Program-made: the position numbers and the translations under genes
Part shown: positions 11,572 through 22,572 of the stretch, piece after piece
Layout of the letters: every line of letters begins with the position of its first letter
Numbering within the stretch: position 1 is the stretch's first letter
Notes under the pieces: generated by a model
Database searches by the model: none
Told to the model about the DNA's origin: nothing
The model's input: only the letters and a program-made list of their open reading frames with translations
Origin: Balanoglossus misakiensis
Lineage: Eukaryota; Hemichordata
Assembly (NCBI GenBank): GCA_040954595.2
Contig: CM082589.2
Span: 7,750,001-7,814,000, forward strand
Reading direction: 5' to 3'
DNA: 64,000 bases

Positions 11572-14500
11572 ATGCCTCCGAAAAAGAACAAGAAGGTCTA
11601 TAATGGCTTCTACATGTACATGCAAGAGATGATGCCACAGCTGAAGAGAAGAGGCTACCAATTTCCCGGTGGAATGGCCGATGTAGTCCCAGTTTGTCAT
11701 CCGTTATGGCAGGTGAGCAGGTTCAACTTTTGATGTCGGATGTGCACAGTGTAAGGTCATGAGCGGTCAACGCCCTTTGCCAGGTGATATTGTGCAGTAG
11801 CGCTAACTGAACCGCAATGTGCGAAGCAAACACTGTACAGTGCACTGAAATACTCAATCATGACTTTCACTCCAAACTGATATCACAACACAGCATTTAA
11901 AATGAGTGAAAATACGGAACAGACTAGACCTAGCAGCCTACAATTTACAAAGTATACAAACTTTGACACTGTCAATTCTGCAGCAAAGACATTATGTGTT
12001 TCCACGATGACTTGTCATTCATGATTCATGTCTTCCAGTTTCATATTTGCTATACTTTTCATATTTTCTTGCGTAGCTGAAGGCAAATCGCAATGGGACA
12101 GGAATTTATTTTGAAATATCTTTGTCCAACAGGAATTATCAGAAGAAGAGAGACAGGCTTTTGAGTGTCGAGCAAAACAATTCAAAGAAAAGAAGAAAAC
12201 TGAAGGTGCAGTGTTTGGGCGACGTGATTGTACTGGTCAGCTGATTAGTGTAAGTAACAAAAGTCCAAATCAGTTTCACTTGCAACAATTCACGGTTCAG
12301 ACACCACCGTAATGGCCTTGGATGTAAGCTGTTATAGTAGAAGTTTAGAAGCAGTGTATATAACATCAACATGCATCAATTGATCAATTGTAATGGCCAC
12401 TGTTGGTTATATATATTGCTGTAATATCTGTGCTATTCCTCTGAAAGATCAGATTGAGTGGGATCACATGCCAAGGGGGGACCAGCACCCCTTAAAATGA
12501 TGTCACTCACATGTTGGAGATATTACATTCCCCCTTGCCAAAGTGGATCCCCCCTCAAATATTCTGACAAGGGGGGGGGGGGGAGGTATATCCCCCCCTG
12601 TTGAAGCCATCTTGGATGAAACACTGCTTATGCGGTTTATTACTCTATTAATAGGAGCGTGTGGATCCCTTGGTCGAAAATGAGGAACGAAGAAACGAGG
12701 AAAGACAGCGGGTGAAAAAGAACTGGCCCAAGGGTGAAGGTAAGTTGATGTGTGTTGCATATATTGTACAGAAATGTATGTTTTTACTTGCCATTGGCAG
12801 AGATTTGATGTGACCAGGCGGGACCACAGTCTAAGAATAGTATCATAAGCTGAAGTGAGGGTTTATATGCTTTCAAGTGTCATAGCCTCAAATCTGCCCA
12901 GCTTGGCAATGCACAGTAAACTGGGCAAGATGATGTATCTGTTATCCCCATCAACATTGAGTTAAAGCGCGTAGCTCGTCTCACGCACATGCGCGTAACT
13001 TCCCAGCAAATTTTCCGTTCGATGCATTCAAATAGTGGACTGCCTTCGCTTCCTTCCATTTTGTCCCTCCTTTTCACCCAAGCTTGTAGTGTCTTTTCCC
13101 GATCTCCGACACAGATTATGGTCGCCGCCATCTTGTGTGAGCACTGCCTTTTATGGGATTGACTGTTCACTAAACGTCTGTAACCAGCGGCTACAGTTGG
13201 AACATGCGCGTGACACGAGCTACGCGCTTTAAAGTCAAGCGCATTTTAATGTATTTAGGATGTACGATCAGTAAAATTGAAGTACTCTGTCCAAAGAACC
13301 CAAAACACCAGACAAAACTGATGAAAATGTTTCCAAGTATATTATATTTCTTTACAGCTGTAGTTTTGGAAACATTCTTTATGGTGGATGTCCAATCCCT
13401 GTGTACAACAGAACTGAAGGAGACTGAAATGATTCGTTATTTACCCTGCGAAATAGCTTGTGTGGAGTATAGTCTGAATGCTGGAATTCAGAGAGCTTGG
13501 CATAAGTTTATTGAACCGCCACCAATCCCCCTGGGATATAGATTCCAGTGTAAAAATGAAAGTAAGTCCACCTGGTCAAGTTTCCAGCTATTTTTTTTCT
13601 TGTTGTAGAACCTGTCTGTTATGAGGGAAGATTCATTTACTTTTAATTGACACTATGATAGGTGCAAATCCAAGGCCTATCTCATGTCATTCACTATTAA
13701 AATGCCCATTTCAAATTTATGGTTTTCTCACATTTTTGAATCATATTGACTTGGACAGGACTCAGTGGGCAAGATCATTAGATTCAGCAGTTTTCTCTGC
13801 CTTGTTGATTAATTCTATCTTGTACTTTTTTGAAGAAGTATTTTACGCATGCATATACATGTAGCAGTATGTGCGCACATACACGCTCACAGAATAAACT
13901 GCACATGCTCACTGCATACATCCCTAACACAGACATCAATTAACAAAATGTCAATCTACTTTGTATACAGGTGAGAGTACACATCAGATTCCAATCCAGA
14001 ATTTTGAACCAGCAGAGAGTGATTACGACATGATATGGCAGAAACTGTTGAAGTTTGTCAATCCTCTGTCTAACAAAGAATACCCACCTTTATACTGTGC
14101 TGTAAGTATAATTTCAAGAGGAATGTATAATATTTTTTAGTTCACAATTTTCTCATGCTAAGCTGTCAATAACTAACTGATTAGATAGATGATTGGTTTC
14201 TAATCCTGCCCAGAGGACGAACAAACATCACAGGCCACTTTATCCTAAAGCAAACATTAACCTAGAAAAAAGATTTCAATGGAAAACAAAAGTTTTGCAA
14301 CGCATAGACATGTGAGGTCAACAAAAGCTAATTGCCCCTTTAAACCTTTCAAGGCCAGTGGAATAAGAAAACTTCCAAATGATGTGATGTACAGTAGAGC
14401 TGTATGTACGGTACACCTGAGGGTCAGGATGAAAAGTCTTAAACAATTACCGCTGCAGTAGATACTAGTACTTGGGCAGTTTTCATGTCTGTCCCAGTTT

Positions 14501-17500
14501 GCCATGACGACAGAAATGTAACGATGACATCACAATTAAACCTATCATGGCTGAATCATCTTTTTTTCATCAGATGGGCGACTGTGCAAAAGTGGATTGG
14601 TCTTTAGAATGGCTTGCACACAAAGCTGGTAAGTTTGTGGATTGGGCCTTACAATTCAATCAATCAATCAATCAATCAATCAAAAACATTTATATGGCGC
14701 CAATATCCAGAGAACTGTTCAGTGGCGCCTGATGGTTGTTCACACACTGTAGGCTGTTTTATTAAATATATACGGTCACCTATAGAAATTTAGCTATAGT
14801 TACCATGGCAAATTGAGATCTAGCCAATCACAGATTTTCAGTGGGTGGCACACGCGAAAAAAAAGAGCGCCACCATGTGTTCTTTAGAACGCTCAAATAC
14901 TCAATTCAGCCATATATGGGCGTATGTAAATTGGAGGTGACTGTATACCTTTAAAGGGCGGCGATCGTCCTATGCACATGTGCCAAACCAGAGACTCTGG
15001 TTACCAAAAAAGTATACAGTCATTGCAATGCCATGATGAATAAGTTGATAGGCAGTCCTAATAACAGACAAGATGGTGGCGACCATAGTCTGAGTTGGAG
15101 AATGTGTTAAAAAGTCGTTTTTTATGAGAATTATCATTCATTTCTCTCAATTAATAGGTTTTCAAAATAAACTGAATAAGGTTTATGAGTTGGAAGGTCT
15201 TGTGTGTGACCTCTTTGAACATGGTGGAACTCCCAAACCATCCAAACACATGGCCAATGAACTCTTGACAACTTCAGTCTTTGACTATGAAAGTGATACA
15301 AGGTAAGGTGACAGGTGTTTTAGACCTGTAGTGGTTGTGGTACCTAGCTGTATATACCGTAATCACTCTATCAGTTCAACCACTCCATTAATTCAACCAC
15401 CCACTTTTCTTTGGAAAATTAAATATTTTGTAACCTTCAATTGTTTGACCACTGATTAAATGCTTGTGTTGATATTGTGTATTTTTCATGAAGATATCTG
15501 CAACTTTGACCTTCTAAGGTATTCAGAACTCACTGATTTTATTCTGGCTGACCTTAAACAGTTCAATTCTATCATAAATATCACCTAAACTACATGCTGA
15601 TCGTGCATACAGTTTATGCCATGCAAACATGCCCCCTGAAAAATTATTCAAGCACTTTGAGTGGGGGGTTATTTTTATTCTATTAGTTTGTCTTTTCACA
15701 AATCATATTTATTTTTTTCTGGCCGAACTGATGGAGTGATTACAGTACATAGCAGATATCATATGAAATTAAAAGCAACCAGCTTGTACTCTTGTACTTC
15801 ACAAGTAACCAAGGCAATGTGACGATTTCATGTGACTTTTTCCCTTTCATTCAGCATGTATTAAATATAACTACAGCATGAAATAAACAATCAGCCCAGT
15901 TCTAATAAACCAACGTCAAATCAATTGCAACAGATCATTGAGCCAACTGTTTAACTATATTTAACGGTATCTTTCAGATGTCCCTACCATGAAGAGCTGG
16001 AAGTGACATATTGTTCACTTGGTATCTGCAAACGATACTGGTAGGTTCTGGTAATTATAATTACTGTAAAACGAGACATTTTTGCAAACGATATATTTTC
16101 GCAAACTTCGCGGGAGCCAAAATAAATGCAAAAATAAATAGTTGTGTAAAAATGTTTTTCGGAGATATCAATGCAGTGAAATGCGAGAACACGGAAATTA
16201 AGCGTCGCGTAACGGTTGTCCTTTTGACATTGTGAAAATTTCTTGTCGCGAAGATTTCCCTATTTACAGTTTATCAACATGGCTGTTGAGAAATCACATT
16301 CCTTGCACGGTTGTACACCTTTTGAATCAGTTGCGTCTGTCTGTATGTATGTATGGATGTATGTCCGTCCACATCAGAAACTTGAAAACCGCTATTAGTG
16401 TCACCTTGATACTTTTTGTGATTCCAGTTTCTGCCTGAGTGATGCATTTGCCAACATCTACAACATCGATCTCACCAGTGCGCACTTGCCAGAAAAGCCA
16501 GATGGCTGTCCTTACAGAGTGGTTGAACCACATGAGTTGACACTGAACGTGAATCGAGCCCAGAATAGACAGGCCAGTGCCCGTCCACCACCACCAACTG
16601 AACCTCACAGAGCCAGTCCAAACACAACTACAACAATTGTTAAACCGGGAAACGATTCAGCACGGCTCAGATATTTAGAGAGCGACTTTGGTCCCTTCAG
16701 TCAGGTCAGTTTCATGGAAAATATCTTTGTCACGACTATTCGTCAGACATCTTTTTCATAAAGAGAACACCCATCCAAGACGACGTGAAAACGAGGCCAG
16801 TAGGTCACAGTGTAAAAGCCTGTAATTATAATAGAACACTGCCATACATTGTTGCAAAGTTTAATCTGTCATGTTGCTTAAGTGAAAATTGCAACATTTC
16901 TGTGCATGAATTTTGCTTGTAAGCCTTGCTCAATACAATTTGCATATCTCTAGTGGTGAAAGTCAATGCTCACTGGTGTATGCGTCCGTCATTATCTTTG
17001 TGTAATTATAGTCAGAAATGCGTGAAATACGCAGGATTTTGCGTTAACGGAACCACTGGTACTTGTGTGGTCCACCAAGGGACTATGTTGAAAAGTTACT
17101 AGGATACAATCTTATTATGCAAGGGAATCACTGTGTGGTTCAAAACTTGGCATCCAACCCTAGCATGTGCCCGAGGGATAGATTTTCAGAAAAATTATAA
17201 CCCTTCAAACCTTTCAGTTCTTTGCTTTTCTATTAGTGGTGAGAAATATTAAATCTGTCAATATGTCACAATTTAATTTTCTGTTTTCTTATTGAAACAG
17301 CCTGCTCCAAAACCACCACAGCCACCAGCTGGACGTGGCATAGCATTCCCAGATAGTGGAAGGCCATTGAGAAGACCATACTCTGTGGGTAGGTGTCTAC
17401 GAAGCCATACTTTTCCCCCACAAATCAGTTTGCCATATCAGCATTTTCTTAATTATTCTAATGGGGAGATAATTGATAACCTTAACACTGCCAAGTCAGT

Positions 17501-19587
17501 TGAGCTTGGTTTGATTTCCACGTTGCCTAGAATCCTGGCTCCCAGGCCTGTTAAACTGCCAAGTACATTTTGTACGTGTTTATCAGTAGGGCCTATACAA
17601 GACCCTCAGACCAATACAGTGCAAACCAATATGATTTGGTACATTTTTCAGGGGGCCCAGACTGCCAAGTGTTTCTAAGTACGTATGAGAGCCTTGTCAA
17701 GACAGTCAAAATACATTTTAGAAGAAAAAGTGGCAAATACGTATTTTAACTTGACACTCTAAACAGGTATAACTCCCAGTAGCATTAGGGATAATGACGT
17801 ACCGGTATTTTATGATGTGTTCATAATTCTCTGCAGGTGTTGTGGCTGGTCTAAGTGGAGTCAAGTTGCCGAGTGAGATGGGAGAAGAGGGTGTGGACAC
17901 TGATTGGCCGACTCTTGGAGGTGAGTACAGAAGGGTTGATATTCAGATTTCAGTGTTACGCACTACGCACTGTGGATCAGGTCATAGGCATTGCTTCTAT
18001 CCCAGGATACGTGTGTGTTATACATATGCTTGGTGTGTGTGTGTGTGTGGGGGGGGGGGGCTTCTCCTGGTTTCTTTTGCTGGGGGGGGGGAATTGGGGA
18101 GGGGGGCTTCTTCTGGTTTCTTTTTGCAGTCAGCAATATTTTACCATTTGAAACCTGTTTAAAAGAAAACTTCCAGATGATGATGTCATGGTCATCAGGA
18201 GCAAGCTTGAGTTAAAATTTGCTATGACAAAATTTTTTAATATTAAATATTTTGACAGATTATTTCTACTCCCCAAAAGCCTGGTGAAATGTCTAATACT
18301 TTGTTTGTTTGCTCAATTCTTAATGTACTTAGCATTGATTGATTTGAAGTCTGGGCCTCAACAATAACAGTAGTGTTAACTCTATACACAGTTAAATTGT
18401 TGAATGGGTTAATTACAACTCTGTATGTGAATTATAGAATGAATGTATCAAGCAACTTTGTCCATATGTACCCAGTAAAACCTTATCTGAATATTCATGG
18501 AGCATCTGTGTCACAGTGCTAAAAAAAAACCCCACTCTATATTGTACAGGTTTGGGGTTTTGCAAGAAAGATTCACTTTTTAACAAGCCGATCTCTGGCC
18601 TATCACATGTGCATAAATCAGTCTGTAGCTTTAAATGAATATGATGTAATTGTTTAAAGGGACAAAGTCTCTCTCTCGCTGCCCTTTTTTGCATTAATTA
18701 TATTTGATAAGAGACAACGTTTGTTATTCTACATGTGGATATATAGTGAATGAATGTTCAACCACACTCAACTTCCATCCCTCTTATAGACAGGAGAGTG
18801 AAAAAACTCGCCAAAAAGAATAATCGTTCTTTACCATTTATTCATTTTGGGCGAGTTTTTACTCTCATATCCTACAAACGAGATGGAAGTTGTGTGTGGT
18901 CGAATGTTGATTCACCATATATCCACATGTAGAATAACATAAACGGCGTCTTGTATCAAACATAATTAATGGGAAAAGGCCAGCGAGAGAGAGACTTTGT
19001 CCCTTTAACAGTGATTCCTTAAAAATGTCTTTTTCCAACCAGCATCTGCAGCAATGTCAAGGGAAAGCAGACATGATGGTGTGAAACCAGAAGCCCGATA
19101 TGCTGGAGGGTCAGCCCCCCCGCCTGCTTCCTCTGCTCCCCCTATTCCAGTGGAATGGTCCAAAACCCCTTCACCTTCATTGAGAGATTTGGGGAGCAGT
19201 CTGACATCAGGAACTGTGCAAGGGAATGAGCCCCAACCTGAAAACCCAGGTTTGGAATATTTTGGAGGTTACCTAGGATTTGGAAGAGGCAGAGGAATGA
19301 CAGTGGGTGGTTATTTGGATGTTGGACGAGGAGCTGGCTTCTCTGTAAGCAGTGAAGGTATGTGGAGTGCGAGTTTAGAGTCCTGTCACAGTTGTCTCTT
19401 AGAAAGCATGATGTCAATAATTGCAAGAAAGTATTGACTCATAGTAATAGCTGCATAATTCTCACCTCATTTCCTGAGTGGATTACTAGAAAAAATGCAA
19501 AACTTTTTACTGTCAAGTTGATGAAATGAATGACAATGTCTGGTATCTAATGTGATTTCTCTTCTTTTCATTACAGCCTCCCAGTAA
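11572..19587 (+). CDS. MAEL: Maelstrom, piRNA-pathway protein (HMG box plus Maelstrom domain), 13 exons
   Basis: Maelstrom works in piRNA-guided transposon silencing in the germ line, in nuage and nucleus. Exons: 11572-11712, 12133-12249, 12655-12739, 13358-13561, 13971-14101, 14574-14628, 15158-15302, 15978-16040, 16428-16704, 17301-17388, 17837-17920, 19043-19357 and 19577-19587; phases agree and give 571 residues, longer than the ~430 of mammals. Residues 1-90 are the HMG box, opening MPPKKNKK and FYMYMQEMMPQLKRRG with FPGGMADVV. The Maelstrom domain runs about 115-320: LPCEIACVEYSL with Glu146, and C294-x2-H297-x7-C305, which fit the metal-binding Glu/Cys/His/Cys set of the family (ligands inferred by analogy). 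The 320-571 tail is Pro-rich, then Gly/Arg-rich (FGRGRGMTVGGYLDVGRG). Exon 12 has an earlier possible donor, TCT|GTAAGC; its use would end the protein in PPSKNQNRTSSHASQ instead of ASQ. Six introns hold MITEs or similar repeats. Confidence 0.95.
12962..13232. repeat. MITE-I (maelstrom intron 3)
   Basis: A 271-bp element with inverted ends TTAAAGCGCGTAGCTCGT and its near-exact complement ACGAGCTACGCGCTTTAA, extended for about 33 nt with few mismatches. It is more CpG-rich than its surroundings. Part of its centre (GGTCGCCGCCATCTTGT) recurs inverted near 15070-15105, in intron 6 of the same gene. TTAA stands at both ends. Confidence 0.8.
14766..14954. repeat. MITE-B (maelstrom intron 6)
   Basis: A ~190-bp element with the inverted ends TATACGGTCACC and GGTGACTGTATACC, and internal words CTAGCCAATCACAGATTTTC, GTGGCACACGCGAAAA and CGCTCAAATAC. 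Five more copies lie at 35925, 44482, 45881, 46401 and 58790. The right end reads CCTTTAA. Confidence 0.9.
16062..16258. repeat. MITE-E (maelstrom intron 8)
   Basis: It starts TACTGTAAAACGAG and continues with TTTTCGCAAACTTCGCGGG, AAAAATGTTTTTCGGAGATAT and TTCTTGTCGCGAAGATTTCC. Related copies are at 23460 (partial), 43146, 62937 and 63847. It begins only 21 nt inside the intron, directly after the exon 8 donor. Confidence 0.85.
18040..18125. repeat. GT and poly-G tracts with a short duplicated unit (maelstrom intron 11)
   Basis: A GTGTGTGTG run is followed by G10, then two copies of a ~45-bp unit CTTCTCCTGGTTTCTTTTGC / CTTCTTCTGGTTTCTTTTTG separated by further G runs. It has no coding value, although two frames stay open through it. 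Confidence 0.85.
18654..19008. repeat. MITE-A, full foldback copy (maelstrom intron 11)
   Basis: A 355-bp element whose two halves are imperfect inverted copies along almost the whole length. The ends are TTAAAGGGACAAAGTCTCTC and its complement. The centre carries AATAATCGTTCTTTACCATT and GGGCGAGTTTTTACTCTC. Its RNA would fold into one long hairpin. It ends only 34 nt before maelstrom exon 12. Confidence 0.93.
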
Positions 19588-20197
19588 GAACCAGAACAGG
19601 ACATCGTCCCATGCCAGTCAGTGACTGGATTATTTACTAGTGAAGAACAAGTATCATGATTTTGCAAAGTTCAAGTGCAACTAGCAAATGAGTTGATGTT
19701 GTTTGTATTTTGTTTCATATTTATTGTTTCATTGCATATCAGTATTATGCATCATGGTCCTCCCTTATCATCATTTGTTTTGTAAGTTAAGTAAATCATC
19801 TAGTTGACATGTTTGCTTTTATCTTTCTTGACCGGGCATGATAATCCAAATCATTTGAAAATACATGTGGTACACAAGCCTACTTGAATTCAGTTACTGA
19901 AGATTGACTTTTTGTCAGAGGTAGTTTTGTTAACCCAGCTAGGGTGTATGTAACATAGTTGTTCAAGATATTCCTATGGTAACAGCAGAATATTCCTGAT
20001 AGCAGTTAAGATTATATGACCTCTTGCATGAGTACCACTAGTGAAACTACAGTAGAGATCAGTGCTAGTGAAAAACGGATCAAAATACTGACATTGTATC
20101 ATCACCTTATGGCTGGCCGATGTCCGAATTTTGAGCAAATCTTTGACACCTGTTTATTGTAGTCTCAACATGATGTAAGCACAAGTATAGTTTGACA

Positions 20198-20368
20198 TAG
20201 TCTCTCTCACAGCCTCTCTCGCCGTCCATGCAGGCTTATGGTCTGATAGCATGTGTGCCCGGCGAGAGGTTCGCTACACAACACCATATAGGGCTTCTCC
20301 TTTGCTGAATGGTTGAGGGCGCGTCAGTGAAGAGCCTTGTAGCGATCCGTGGGCTGTGAGAGAGTCTA
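20198..20368. repeat. MITE-D (maelstrom 3' UTR)
   Basis: A 171-bp element bounded by TAGTCTCTCTCACAGCC and GGCTGTGAGAGAGTCTA. A copy with the same ends and about 85-90 percent similar centre (GTCCATGCAGGCTTATGG, CGAGAGGTTCGCTACACAAC) is at 42265-42435. Confidence 0.92.
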
Positions 20369-21849
20369 AGTTTGACAGATACCCGGTACCATGCAATTTT
20401 GTTTCCATATTTTGTTACTGCATAGTTAAGTGTGGCATGCATGCATACACTTGCCAACTGACTGGGGTGGGGGTGGGCAAGCCATGTTGATAATGCTTGA
20501 TTACTTTCACTTTCCATTTGATTAGAATCTGTTAATAGACTTGTTCAGTATAGACTCAGAGTTGAAGATATAAAATTCTAAGGTTGGAACATCATAAGAA
20601 TTACAAAACAGACAATCCCACTGCTGGGTTTGAGTAAAACAAATATGCAAGTAGCTTGTACAATACACAAGGTAGATATTTTTCATTAGTTTGGGGAAAA
20701 AAGACTAGAAACAATTAAAAGTTTGTAGAGTTTCTCTTAGTGAAAAATGATATTTTGTCATAAAACCGTTTTAAAGCATTTTCAAAAGTTGCTACATGTA
20801 CATTGTTATTTTTGATGCTGTAACTTTTAACATTGGTCTGTTTTGGTTGGCAGTGTTTTCTAACCAATGACAAAAGAGGCAATGTCAGTTGGTGTCAAGC
20901 AAAAAAGATGTCAGTTATATTTTCATATGTTTACGAAAATGAGTAAGGACACAAGCTGCAGTCGCTATTTTCCCCCCAAGAAAGACAAACAAAATGTATG
21001 TTGTCTTTGTATGTAGTTTTTTGATGTAACAACTTGTAGTACGGCAGCCATTTGTGTTTTTGGCGATCAATGTTTTCCAAAAGACTAGATTTATCCTTTG
21101 CACTTTTTTTCCTCTATAGTTGCAGTTATTGTGTTTGCATTATTTTCCTCCGGTTTCAGGCTTTGAACCAGACTCGGGAAACTTCTAGAAGTCACCACAG
21201 TAACAGTACTTCTGTTGTAATCTCCCACAGTTGTTGTAGGATCTGTAGTTTTACCCAAAACATCTTGTGTCCATTGTTGATGCTTCTCCTAATGATGACA
21301 TGCTTTGACTGGAATGATGAGAGAGATAACAGTGCTATAAACATTGTATTACTACTGTCCTGAAAAACATAGCAGTCTTTTTCAAGGAAGTGACTATTGA
21401 AACTTTCCTTTGTAAAAGCTTGATTCATTTTGAGATGTAGGACGGTTACAGTATTCACATTTATTTGGTATTGACTAGATAATTGAACAACTTGATCAAA
21501 AACTATTACCCCATAATAGGAATTAAACTTTGCAAATTCAGATTTGTGTTGTCATGTAATCATTGAATGATTCAGTTTCACTTTTTTCTAAAGTGTTTTT
21601 CTGCTTTCGAATAACCTTGACTTAAAGTTCAGTATTCATCTGATTGTATTTCCCTTTAATATTACGCCACTTTGCTTCCCGTATTGTGTTAAGATTTATT
21701 AGTTTTGTTTCTGTTTTTACTTCTCTTGACTAATCATTGTTTACATTATCTTAAAAATGTTATGATAGCCTATTGTACTTTGAACAAACAAACATAATCA
21801 TGTCTTCAAGTGTTAGCTTCCTGTAGTACTGTTTAGTAGAACATGCTGA

Positions 21850-21855
21850 AATAAA
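21850..21855 (+). terminator. Polyadenylation signal, probable end of maelstrom
   Basis: AATAAA followed within 25 nt by T-rich and TGTTTGTTGTTTC sequence, the usual cleavage-site surroundings. Confidence 0.65.
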
Positions 21856-22199
21856 GTTTTATTTTTGACTTGAAAATGTTTGTTGTTTCTTATTTGCATG
21901 ATGTGGATGTTGCGGATGAAAAAATTACAAATACAGCATTTTATTTAGTACTGTGTGTTGATGTACCGTAAACGTGTCCATATTTGTAAACAAACAAACA
22001 ACTAGCTTTGTTTATTGTATCAATCAATACAAACAAACACATACATACATTTAAAAGGAGGAAGAACACTCTTTGGTTAAGAAGCGCTTTTAAATTTGAC
22101 AATTCTATGGCGTTGGTGCAAGTGTTCGCATCGTATGTAAAGATTAATCTTCGATTTACACGCATGGGGCAGTTGCATGGAAGTTCATAGAAACAAAAT

Positions 22200-22420
22200 A
22201 ACTTTCACGAGGCGGGCGTTGAGGGCGGGCAAAACATGGCGGTAACTTTGAAGAAGGGAACTTTCACACCGCGGAGTTTGGATTGAGCGCCCGGTCCTCA
22301 GAATGTCAATATTGTTCGTGAAATTCTGGTTCTAAGTATTCGCAAGCGGACCGAGAACACGTTTAATCATATCAAGTTTCCAATACCTATGGTATTGTCG
22401 AAGGAATTGAGTGGAACTGG
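22200..22420 (+). promoter_or_regulatory. CpG-rich promoter-like segment with a YY1-like site
   Basis: A sharp rise in GC and CpG in AT-rich DNA (GGCGGGCGTTGAGGGCGGGC, CACACCGCGG, GAGCGCCCGGTCC). AAAACATGGCGGTAA at about 22233 fits the YY1 promoter motif AANATGGCGG. It lies about 330 bp before the ATG and exon donor at 22573-22620, so it probably starts a transcript to the right. Confidence 0.5.
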
Positions 22421-22572
22421 CTGTCCAACGTTTTGCCCCAACACGATGACGTCACTCTTTTTGTAAGGGTGAGAATTTTCAAGAACGATATGACGCATGA
22501 TGCCCGCAGAATGGAATTATAATTTGTGTGCGCGTTTGAATTCAAGTATTTCTGCTGGAATCCGCTGCGGAG

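Larger units (their letters stand above)
19588..21875 (+). other. Long 3' UTR of maelstrom
   Basis: About 2.3 kb between the stop codon and the AATAAA at 21850-21855, with no exon-like segment. It contains MITE-D at 20198-20368. The length is inferred from the lack of an earlier strong poly(A) signal, so an upstream cleavage site remains possible. Confidence 0.55.
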
